DNA from: Rhexocercosporidium sp. MPI-PUGE-AT-0058
Lineage: Eukaryota; Ascomycota; Leotiomycetes; Helotiales
Direction of reading: 5' to 3'
Assembly (NCBI GenBank): GCA_020746875.1
Contig: JAGTJL010000042.1
Span: forward strand, 1-64,000
DNA: 64,000 nucleotides
Made by a program: the position numbers and the translations under genes. The notes under the pieces were generated by a model. The model worked only from the letters and a program-made list of their open reading frames with translations, had not been told where the DNA came from and searched no databases. This document shows positions 48,055 to 57,900 of the stretch, one piece after another (within the stretch, counting starts at the first letter, position 1; every line of letters begins with the position of its first letter).

Positions 48055-48570
48055 AAAGCCGTAGGTATGGTAGGTATGGTAGGTATGGTAGGTATGGTGG
48101 TATATACTAGACTAGCTAGTAAGAGAGCAACGTATTGAGGTATGACGTAGGTATGGTAGGTATGGTAGGTATGGTAGGTATGGTGGTATATACTAGACCA
48201 GCTAGTAAGAGAGCAACGTATTGAGGTATGACGTAGGTATGGTAGGTATGGTAGGTATGGTAGGTATGGTAGGTATGGTAGGTATGGTGGTATATACTAG
48301 ACCAGCTAGTAAGAGAGCAACGTATTGAGGTATGACGTAGGTATGGTAGGTATGGTAGGTATGGTAGGTATGGTAGGTATGGTAGGTATGGTGGTATATA
48401 CTAGACCAGCTAGTAAGAGAGCAACGTATTGAGGTATGACGTAGGTATGGTAGGTATGGTAGGTATGGTAGGTATGGTAGGTATGGTGGTATATACTAGA
48501 CCAGCTAGTAAGAGAGCAACGTATTGAGGTATGACGTAGGTATGGTAGGTATGGTAGGTATGGTGATATG
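48055..48570. repeat. Nested minisatellite in the Copia-2 leader
   Basis: A 9 bp unit, GGTATGGTA, is tandemly repeated in blocks. The blocks are separated by a conserved spacer (TATATACTAG, then AGCTAGTAAGAGAGCAACG and TATTGAGGTATGACGTA). Spacer starts at 48101, 48187, 48291, 48395 and 48490 give spacings of 86, 104, 104 and 95 bp, which differ by exact multiples of nine. It lies in the transcribed leader between the primer-binding site and gag. Confidence 0.95.
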
Positions 48571-48758
48571 AGAGTATATAGTTTATTATACGTTGAAAGG
48601 ATCAAATATAAAAGGTATATAGGAATGGAATTCTGATCGAACCAGTCGATAGAACTCAAGAATGAAGAATATCACGTGAAAACGAAGTGTATAAGTGTAA
48701 TTGAGGTAATATAAGATCTCTTGATTGGTTGAATCAAGGTAGAATAGAAGAAGGTGCT

Positions 48759-48775
48759 GTCGGAGGCTCATAACC
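48759..48775 (-). other. Copia-2 primer-binding site
   Basis: On the minus strand the LTR end TTTTTCA is followed directly by GGTTATGAGCC. This is complementary to the anticodon arm of initiator methionine tRNA (CAU anticodon within GGCTCATAACC) rather than to a tRNA 3' end. Drosophila copia uses the same internal priming with a half-tRNA, so the same mechanism is inferred. Confidence 0.7.
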
Positions 48776-49197
48776 TGAAAAATAGAGATTTGGTGTGAAT
48801 GATGATTCCATTACTTCGGGGGAAACTAGGTCTATATAACTACTTTTAGGCGCCAAGCTATTTAGCTCTCGCATCGGCTATTTGCTCTCGCATCGGCTAT
48901 TTGCTCTCGCATCGGTTATTAGCTTTATATTGAAACTAGCTTTGTATTAAGACTAGCTTTATATTACTAGAGCTTCCGGGGTTTAAAACACGGAAGCTTA
49001 AGGCTTCTGAAAGCCACTGTTTTAGCCCTGAATAACCCTTTACTAGAAGCTTAAAGCTTCCGAGGTTCAAAGCACGGAAGCCGAGGCTTTATGCGAAGCC
49101 GGAGCTTTATGCAAAGGTAGTTGAGTTATGGAAAGGTATGCTTAATATAATCTTATATTATTAAGCGAGTTTAGCCGAGGCTTAATATAATCTTATA
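48776..49197 (-). repeat. Copia-2 5' LTR (right, 422 bp)
   Basis: Same length and, by eye, the same sequence as the left LTR. For the minus-strand element it is the promoter-bearing 5' LTR. It is followed by the AAAGG duplication at 49198-49202. Confidence 0.95.
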
Positions 49198-51885
49198 AAA
49201 GGTCGCCGTTGAGGTTTTTTTAAAAAAAAGATATAATATATTTAATATTAAGTTAAATATTAAAAACTATTATTATAAGATTTTAAAACTAATTAAGGTT
49301 ATTTTAGAATTCAGAGACCCGTTTAAAATGAATTTACTACTGGCGGTCCGTTTACGATTCGTAAAGTATTTTATTATAAAACGAATCGACGTATAAGAAG
49401 AAGAAAAACAAGAGATAATATGCGCGTTTTACATTCGACACTTCGCAGATTATTATAATATATTATAAAAGGGATTAAAGGTTATAAAAGTCTGGAAAAA
49501 CATTTAATAATTTAGAAATTATAAAAGAGATCTAAAAACCTTTCGCTTTAATCTTAGCTTTATTAAAATATTTAAAAAGTCTAAAGACGCGGAAAATATA
49601 AAGCATAAAGTATAATTAGGCTATTCGAACTTTAAACCGACCGTAAAAGCCTTAATATAAGCTTTAAATTTAAAATAAACTAAAGACCTTCGAAAGTAAT
49701 ACTTAATATTAAAGGCTCTTAATATACTCGAAAAGTCTAATTATTTTATTTTAGACTTCTTATTTAATATTAAATATGTCTTCTTTCTTAATTTTAAAAA
49801 GGCTAAGCTTATTAGCTTTTTTAAATTAAAGTTCAAAATGTATTAGTTTTATTACCGAGATATAAGTAAAATTAGTCCGTTAATTGCCTTTATATATAAT
49901 ATAATCTATAGTGTTTTTTAGTAATGTCTTTGCTAAGACTACGGATTATATTTTATTACTTTAGTAAATTAAAAAAATAATAATCTTAAATTTATTATTT
50001 ATTTTAAAGTTTCGATTTATCCCGGAATCGGAGTTTATAACGTAATTAACTTTATAAAAGCTAATATTAAGGACGACTAAAAAGCTAAATCCACTTGTGA
50101 TTTTAAATTAAGAGTTACGTCGATGACTTTATGAATTCTTAATTATTATTTTATTCCGGTTAATTAGGCACTTATTAAATATATTTCCGGTTACTTTACT
50201 TTTTGTTTATATATTAATATCGTTATTAATAAGAAGTCAAATAAGCGTTTTTATATTATTAACTTAAGAAAAAATAGCGCGATTTCGAAATACGCTTAAT
50301 ACATTTAAATTAGAGACTTTTTATTTAAATCGCTCAAAAATAATATACTTTTATTTTCGCTTTTAACGAAATAAAGGTTTGTCTTACGCTTAATTATTAA
50401 AACGGAACAAAAGGACGTTATAAGCTTTGTCGTATTCTTTAATAATTATATTATAGTTATAGACAAATATAATCTAAAGAATAAGGTCTTAATAAATAAG
50501 CTTATATTATCTGTCTTCCGACTATAGCATCCCCCGGTCCCTTAATAAGAAGTAAAATTAAAGACTTACGTATTATTTTCGGCTATAGTTTTTATAATAA
50601 GGCTAATCCCGTTGTCTAATACTCTTATAAGACGATTACCTTAGACTAACCCCTTTATTATTAAAAAAGCCCGTCACCTCTTTAATTTTAAAGAAAAGGA
50701 ATTATTCACATATCTTTAAAAGTATAAGTCCCTTTAATATATTATTATATATAAAGCTTAAATTTAGGTTCGAGAGCGGAAAGAGTAATTATATAAAAAA
50801 AAGTCTTAAGCATTTTAAATTAAAGAGACTGAATTTATTAAGGCTAATAATATCGTCGATCTTATAGTCTTAAAAGAGCTAAGTAAGGCAGGCTATAACG
50901 TTAAGATAAAAGAACTTTTAAGATAGTCGAAGTCGGAAAATGTTTTAAATTAAGACTTAAAAGGTAAAGTTATAGCTAATTTAATTCTTAATCCCGGACT
51001 ATAAGTCGCCGTAAGCGAAGGAGCATTTATATTAACGCTTAACGTAAGTCTTTAGGCAGATTTAAAGCGAACTCTTAGTCTTATAAATAAGAATAAGCGG
51101 GAAACCGTAATTATAACTTTTAATCCCGGCTTAAGAGTTATAGCCTTTAAAATTTAATACGTTACTTTTAAAAAAACTAATTATAATAAAGAAAATTATA
51201 AAATTAAATTTAAAAGTTATAAGCTTTAGCGAAATCGACTTAGAAAATGAGGCTTAAAGAGAGGCTCGAAAAATAAAGAATAATAAATTCATAAATCGAC
51301 TAATAGTAAAGAATACTACCGCGACTTATAAAGCACTAACCGGTGGACCCTTAAGCCTTTCTAATAAGCCAAAAATTAAGCTCAGTCTTAAGGTTAATAA
51401 TCCAGGACTTAAAGGACTAACGACACCCCCCTAAAGACTACTTATTCTTATTATTAAATATTAACTATTAAAAGATATTTTTTATAATAATAACGGCAGA
51501 CTATAAAGAAATAAATCGAAGAAAATTAATTACGTTTTACTTATTTTAAAAGAAAACTTAAATAGAAATAAGTCTTTTACTTTTAAGGCGAAAAATAAGC
51601 GTAGTGCCGGAGTAACTTCAGCCCGAGTTATAAAGAAAGGCAAGAAGCACCCTTAAGCCCGGATTATAAGTCGATATATATTATTAATTAATTAAATCTC
51701 TTTTTTTTATTTATTTTAATATAAATTAAAAAGAATATTAAAATAAAAAAGTTTAATATTATCTTTTTTTTATTTTAAAAAACTTTTTTTTCTTTTTTTT
51801 TTTTCCTTTTTTTAATAAACTAAGTTATAAGTAGGCGGAAGTGGTCGGGGGCGACTACTTATTATGATTAAAGGCGGATATAAAA

Positions 51886-52095
51886 TGGCGATTTTAGTTA
51901 AGAAATAATGCCTAAGGCGTTATTTAAGGAATTAAATATATAACCTTTAAAGGTTTATATAAAAGGCCCTTCCCTTATATAAAATTAAAAGAATTAAATA
52001 CTTTTCCACCTTAAATCTTAACCCTTTAAAGTTATTAAACTCCTTGCCTAATGCCTTACGCCGTGCTTCCTTCTTTATTTGTTATAGCCTTCACA
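51886..52095 (+). repeat. Gypsy 3' LTR (210 bp)
   Basis: It begins TGGCGATTTTAG and ends CCTTCACA, matching the 5' LTR over 210 bp with scattered C/T and G/A differences. The divergence, in contrast to the identical Copia-2 LTRs, fits an older insertion. Confidence 0.85.
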
Positions 52096-52801
52096 TTATT
52101 TATATTTTAGCTTTTAAATAAATCTAATTTTTAATTAATATTATTATCTTCTTCTCCGATTTAACTTCGTTATTCTTTTGTTTTTCTTTTCTTTTATTAT
52201 ATTATATTATATTAGATTATATATTCGACTTGCTTTTATTATAACTTCGATTTACTGCCGCTGCGCTTATTACTTTATTAATAGCGTAATAAATTACGTT
52301 TATATTTTTTCGAAAGTTAATAATATTAAGTATAATCGCTATTGCGATTAAAAGTCTCGGTATATTATTATAAGTATTCCGATATCCTTTCGTTATTAAT
52401 AAATATTAAAGTATTCGTATTAACTCCGATAGCTCTCCGAGGAAATATACGACTTTATTTTAAAGTTATTTATAGCTTAAAATAATTTCGCCGCCGGTAT
52501 TACTTCGGCCGACGAAGTTCAGGGCTTAATTATTACTATAATAGCCGCGGAAGACCGATTTGCTCAGGCCGTCCGGTTTACCGGCGGTAACGCTTCGTCT
52601 TCTTTCCGTCCCGCTCCCGCTATCTTTTATTCTGCCGCTGCTGCTGCTGCTGCTGCTGCTCTTACCGTTATTATTATTACTAATGCTTTCTTTCGCTAGC
52701 TTCTCGTTGCGTAAAACAAAATTAACGCTTTTTTTCGGGAATTATTACGTCGTATTTTTATTAATATTAATATGCCTTTATATTACTTTTATATTAATTT
52801 T
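52096..52801. other. AT-rich spacer with a (CTG)n tract
   Basis: Decayed sequence between the Gypsy 3' LTR and Copia-1 copy B. A CTG microsatellite at about 52630-52660 followed by a TTA-type run explains the Leu-rich open frame at 52560-52838, which is not called a gene. Confidence 0.6.
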
Positions 52802-52806
52802 AATAA

Positions 52807-52990
52807 TGTCGTATAGGCACGGGCAGCTGCTCTCTTAGCACTGCACGTGACCTAATTAGGTTCTGCTACTGTAAACCGCCTTCAGGAGAATAATTATCTT
52901 CTCCTAATTCTTAGAGCTTTTAGAATAATAAAGAATTACTTCAATTTAATTATAATTACTTATAGTGCTTTAATCTACTTCTATACTACA
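52807..52990 (+). repeat. Copia-1 5' LTR, copy B (184 bp)
   Basis: It runs from TGTCGTATAGGCACGGGCAG to CTATACTACA. The same unit occurs at 16820, 26038 and 60563. Confidence 0.95.
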
Positions 52991-53003
52991 GTTATGAGCC
53001 CTG
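52991..53003 (+). other. Copia-1 primer-binding site, overlapping a start codon
   Basis: GTTATGAGCCCTG lies directly at the LTR end and is complementary to the initiator tRNA anticodon arm. Because it pairs with the CAU anticodon it contains an ATG (52994-52996). A protein-like frame starts there (MSPVDEAIKLVFFLCAIN), so the site may serve both priming and translation start. Confidence 0.7.
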
Positions 53004-53760
53004 TTGACGAAGCTATTAAGTTAGTATTCTTCCTTTTATGCGCTATTAATTTAGATAAAGCCTGTGAGGTAAGTTTATAAGTAAAAAGTATTTATTATAC
53101 GTTGCAGAATTTTCCACCTTATTATAAAGTATAATTCATACCGCTATTCTATCAACTCTTTTATTCTATTCTGGACGAGTATAAAAGCCGAGTAACTGGA
53201 CTTTTTAATCTTTCCTCCATCGAATACTCGGAGCTTACGAGAATAACTCTTTCGCTATAATAAACTCAATTTTAGCTTTTTCTTTAAATAATCGAACTTC
53301 TCTTAATTACGATAAGCGCACTTAGACTTTTTAATATTAAGCGTTTAAATTCTTTTATATCTTTTATAAAATATAGAATTCAGTAAACCTTACGTTACTA
53401 ATTACTCCTAACCTTCTCGACGCCGAACCGAAACTCTTATTACTAAACGATTTAAAAGTATAATAAAATAAAGAAGCTATTGAACATAACTTCCAGGCTT
53501 AAGCGAAATAGAACGAAGATACTCGCGACCTTACAGAGAAAGGCCTTAAGCCGAGCGTATTATTACCGGCAAAAGTTATAATTAAGAATATAGCTTTAAT
53601 ATATACTGCTCTTATAAAAGAATACGTAAAGAAGCTCGTATAATAAACAGAAAAGGCTCGAGCTTATAAGGCAGCTTATAAGTGGATTCAGGAGATAATT
53701 AATTCTTTTATTTATTAAAAAGTAATTAGAAAATATAAGAACAAGTAAGCTCGTATAAAA
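52994..53760 (+). pseudogene. Copia-1 5' reading frame (possible gag) relic
   Basis: From the ATG in the primer-binding site, one frame reads MSPVDEAIKLVFFLCAIN, then LDKACEVS, and continues with Gln/Trp-type stops through SRLKRNRTKILATLQRKAL. Copy C carries the same region; copy A does not. I do not recognise a zinc knuckle or a capsid motif, so gag is inferred from position only. Confidence 0.45.
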
Positions 53761-54681
53761 AAAAAGTAATTAACCGAGATAATAAACGGAGACTCTTAAT
53801 TAAAATCATGGACTCTTTAGTTATTCTTCCGGATCTTTAAGAAAAATTACGCTTCTTCGGAAACAAGTGCTCGCACGCTAGTATAATCTATTTATAAAAA
53901 GAAGCTCGCTATTATTAAAATAAGGCGAGTTAATCTTAAGAAATAGCTTTAAAAATAAAGAGCGGCTTATTAAGATATTCTTTTATACGACTTACCGGAC
54001 GTTAAAAGACCGCTAATAGTACTTGACTTTATTAAAGCGGTGCAAGAGAAGCTCGTACCGGAATAAGCGCGCGAACGGCACTCTGAATTATTAAGAGATA
54101 ATACTCTTAGGATAACAAACTAGTACTTTTTATTTAATTACGTTAATTAGTTATTTGCTTTTAATAAGGAATTACTTATAGCTTCTGGATAATAAAAAAT
54201 AATAAGCTTATATATTACTCTTAAAAGAAGATCAGATACTTCCGCAATTTTATTTATTTAATAAAACTAATCGCTAAACACGCGAGTAAATACTTGCTCG
54301 TATAAGTATTACTTTTACCGTTATAAGATTATTAATTATCACAGACTTCGGTATTATTACGACGGCTCGACGGCGAGTAATTTCAGGAACTTATTATTAG
54401 TAAAAGAAATTAAAAAAACTTGATTCTGATTAAAAAGCGACTTCCTTGACCTCCGCCGAGAAATTACCAAACTTAGCGGGAATATATTATTAATAGCGCA
54501 ATTAGCTACCGGATTACTTTCCGGTAATTCCTTTTCTACTTAGGTATTAGCAGCTTTTATAGTTCTAAAGCTAGTTACTCTAATAAAAGCAAGATATCTT
54601 AAAAACGTTCAAGCTTGCTTTATAAGCCTTGAATTTCTCGACGAAGCTCTCGCTATTGCAGGGGTATACGCTATTATAAAT

Positions 54682-54969
54682 ATGAATTGCTATCCGCTCG
54701 CAGAAAGTATTTTACTCGATAACAGAACTACTACTTATTTAATAAATTCAGAAGCTCTCCTTATCTCCGGAAGCTTTATTAAATCTATTGCGGACGATAG
54801 CGTTAAAGCCAGAACGTTAAGCTTAATAATTAAAGGCCGCGGTACTCGAGTTTTTAAAGGTGTTCTTTACGGCTCTAACAGATTAAATATAAGCGATTTA
54901 ATCCTTTCGAACGTCGCTATTATTAAAAGCTTTAATATTAATATTATTTCAGAAGCTCGCCTTTTGTAA
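54682..54969 (+). pseudogene. Copia-1 protease-region fragment
   Basis: This is the longest surviving open stretch of copy B, 95 codons. LLDNRTTTYLIN corresponds to the Copia protease block LxDxGATxHL, with the active-site Asp kept and the Gly-Ala changed. The rest (GRGTRVFKGVLYG, NISDLILSNVA, FNINIISEARLL) fits the region between protease and the GAG-pre-integrase domain. Copy A has the matching stretch at 10984-11273. Confidence 0.75.
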
Positions 54970-57900
54970 ATAAGAATTTAATATAATAATTTAGATTATA
55001 CTTTACGTACAAAAACAGCTGAAGACAGTCTGGTTTTGAAGCAATTATAATAATAGTTTAATTTAACTTTCTTTAAATATAAGCTTTTAATTATTCTTCG
55101 GTTTCTTCAATTGCTTGCCGTATTTTAACTCGCTTAAATTATAGCTTTTTAATATTTCTAACGCTAGAGAAAAGCATCCGCTAAAGCTTTCAGTCGAGCA
55201 GACGATATTTGAAGCTACGAGTCGACGAAGCTTACTTATAGCATCTACGCGTAAGTTATTTTAAAAAAAAGCCTTAGAAAACTTAATAAAAAATACGCGT
55301 AACGTCGAGATTCAAGGTTTAACTCGGTTAAAATGCGAGTATTATATAATAATTATAGTATAATAAATGATAAGTCGTCGTTAATTAAAGAAAGCAGCTA
55401 TTTATCCTTTTTACCGCATTTCTTAGGATTTATTCGATTTTTTAGTAAAGTTTAACGGAATAATTAGCTTTTATTAATTAAAGACGAATACGATAAGAAA
55501 TTTTATAAGCGGCTTTTAAAAACTAAAAGATTAATCGCCGTTTTAAATACTCTTAAATTATTTGAAGCGTGGACGAGACGCTAATTCAGGCTCTCGGTTT
55601 ACAAAATACGCTAAGATAACGATACCTTAATTATAGGGATTAATAAATTAACTAAATATGAAAAATAATATAAAGAAAATAATATTAATATTAAATTTAC
55701 CTTCTCACATATATACTAACCTAATAAAAAAGCTGAGCGCGCAAGTAAAGAAATAATCAATAAATCGATCAAGATACGCTTCTCCGCTAATTTACTCCGG
55801 GCGCTTTAAACAGAATCAGTAATAGCAGCAATTATTCTTTATAATATAAGTCCATTTGCTCGCAAAAGCTTCAAGAATCCTAACGAAATATTTTAAGCTT
55901 AATTTAAGTAATATTTTCGGTATTACGACCCTAAGCTCACGCTAAAGCTAATAACCGATTTACAGCCTAATTAGAGCAACTTATATACGTACGATTATAA
56001 AACTTATCTTATAATTAAAGACCGAGAAGCTCTCTGCTAAAAGAGAGCTTTTAAAATCAACCCGCGAGCGCACCTTAATTACTTAATTAAATACGTCTTA
56101 TTTAATATTTATAAGATTTAAATGCCTTAATTATAATATATAATAATAACTCGGAATATTACTTTTAACGAAACCTTCTTTTATTTAAGCTCTTTAAATA
56201 TAGAAAAAGCGGTCGGCTAGCCGCGCTTAATATTAAAAGATCTTACGGAAATACTAAAAGAAAAAGAAGAAGATCAAAACGCTAATTTTATTATAATTAA
56301 CCGACTAAGCGTATTTAATATATTAGAATTAAAAACACCGTTTATTACTCCGAACGGAGAATAATTAAGCGAAGTAATAAGCGCTATAAAAGTCGACGAG
56401 CCTGTGAGCTTGGAAATATTAAAACTTTTAGTTAAGCTTTCAAGCTCAAGGGTAGAGCTATCTGCTCTTCTTTTAATTAAGTTAATGGAAGTAAATACGT
56501 TACTTCTAGCTAATTCAATAATTCTTGATTTTATTCAGCCGCTCGTTAACAAGAACTCGGGAGTAATTCAGTTAAAAAAGAGTATTAGACTTCTTACTTA
56601 CGAGCACCTTAATTAAGTCTCAAAACGAGCCGATATTTTAAGATAATTAGCGTCTGAGAGCGTAATTAAAAGAAGTATTTTACGTAATATATTAAATTTC
56701 CAGAATAATATAAGCCCTGAGCGGAAGTCGATACTATAAGTTATAATTTACTTTAGAAGGCTATACGACCGAAAGCGCGGTCTTAAGCGTCGGAGAGCAC
56801 TTGAAGAAAGTGTCGGCCTTAAGTAATTAAAAGCTCTGCCTCAAATAACTAAGTATAAAGAGTATCCGCAATTATCGGAATCAAAAGAAGACAAAGAGTC
56901 AGGTTTACGTTTATTACTCCCGGCTTTAACTGAATTAAATTCCGGCTTATTTAAACTTCTTAAAAAGAAAAGAATAAAAGACCGAGTAATTAATAAAAGT
57001 CGAAAAACTCGAATCAGCAGTAAGATAACGAAACCGAATCGAAGCGTTTATATAGCAATTATTAAAGAGCTAATTACGGAATTATTATAACCGTTAAGTA
57101 ACCGCGAATACTTGGAGGATTTTCTAAGGATTTTCTGGCTTAATCAAGAACTAGTGCGAAAAGACGGAAAAGACTTGAGCGTAGTTTACGTTATTATATC
57201 AGCGTTTATACTTAAAAATATCGAAATTCGATAATTAGTTAAGCTTTTACGGATTTATTAATCATAAATGCCTAAGGACTTATTAAATTAGAAAGACTTT
57301 AAGGACCACTTATTAAGAAAGTACTTCCGAGCCGACGCTATTAAGGAGATTACTAACCTTAAGTCGCGCAACTGCTGGAAAATCGTTAAATATACCTTTA
57401 CTACCGAGTAACTAATTCCCTTAAAATAAGTATTTCACGCCAAAGTCGATTCGTTAAGGTATTTAACCCGCTATCGCTCTTAAGTCGTTATAAGAGAAGA
57501 CTTACAGCTTGAAACGTCAATTTTATTAATATATGCAACTACTTTAGCTACTCGCTCTTTCAGAACCGCTATAGTTATTACAGCTTAATTTGATTTAAAA
57601 ATGATTTAATTTAATATAATAAATGCTTTTATTAACGCTAAACGAAATAAAACAAGTGCTCGCGTACGCTACTATCTACCGGACGGTTTTAAATAAGACG
57701 GAATAATAATAGAAATTAATCGCGTATTTTACAAATTCAGGGACTTACCGGCGTTATAGTACGGTGATTTCATTCATACTTTAATAACTTTAGGATTGAT
57801 CGCTTATAAAAAAGAGCTTTATATATTTATAAACGAGTAACGTATAGTATTTATAATATTTTATATTAACGATATTCAAGTGCTTTACTATAATTCGGCT

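Larger units (their letters stand above)
42717..49197 (-). mobile_element. Copia-2 retrotransposon, complete, nested in the Gypsy element
   Basis: Two 422 bp LTRs (42717-43138 and 48776-49197) flank a minus-strand gag-pol frame. The 5 bp duplication AAAGG stands at 42712-42716 and 49198-49202. The 5' LTR for the minus-strand transcript is the right one. Just inside it lies GGTTATGAGCC (a primer-binding site complementary to the initiator tRNA anticodon arm), then a leader with a nested minisatellite, then gag-pol. A C/G-rich run next to 43139 (GGGGGGC on the minus strand) is the polypurine tract. The element is the youngest insertion in the window, since it interrupts the Gypsy element. Confidence 0.95.
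40870..51670 (+). pseudogene. Extra coding region of the Gypsy element with repeated NPGLKV motif (split by Copia-2)
   Basis: Between integrase and the 3' LTR, outside the Copia-2 insertion (42717-49202), plus-strand frames stay protein-like for several kilobases with stops mostly at Gln/Trp-type positions. A short motif N-P-G-L-(K/R/Q)-V recurs. Examples are at 40959 (NPGLLI), 41157 (NLGLRL), 41955 (NLKLKVA), 42069 (NPELKV), 42198 (NPGLKVEE), 42701 (NPGLKV, now cut by the insertion), 50990 (NPGL-V A with a stop at the variable place), 51122 (NPGLRV) and 51399 (NPGLKG). The first five share one frame; 42701, 50990 and 51122 share another. Other recognisable stretches are basic and helical (KSFKKLITLIKSK, FRDPFKMNLLLAVRL). 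I do not recognise the family; it could be a captured host gene, a second gag-like gene or a second element. Confidence 0.5.
33224..52095 (+). mobile_element. Large Ty3/Gypsy retrotransposon, RIP-degraded, interrupted by Copia-2
   Basis: Two 210 bp LTRs (33224-33433 and 51886-52095, both TGGCGATTTTAG...ACA) bound the element. Without the 6.5 kb Copia-2 insertion it is about 12.4 kb, long for a fungal Gypsy. Order on the plus strand: gag (about 33930-35900), protease (about 36230), reverse transcriptase and RNase H (about 36900-38640), integrase (about 38880-40010), a T-rich spacer (40050-40850) and a further coding-like region (40870-42716 and 49203-51670). A purine-rich stretch, AAAGGCGGATATAAAA, precedes the 3' LTR. 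No target duplication was found (TAAAG left, TTATT right). Many stops occur, chiefly at Gln/Trp positions. Confidence 0.85.

Noticed and set aside
48055..48570. Regularly spaced repeats resembling a CRISPR array
   Set aside because: The 'spacers' are identical, the inner unit is a 9 bp tandem repeat, and the array lies inside a fungal LTR element.
48306..48659. 117-codon minus-strand frame of repeated Tyr-His-Thr and Thr-Ile-Pro
   Set aside because: It is the translated minisatellite; block spacing is not a multiple of three, so no frame is maintained.
52560..52838. 92-codon Leu-rich open frame
   Set aside because: It is the translation of a (CTG)n/(TTA)n microsatellite and runs into the Copia-1 LTR.
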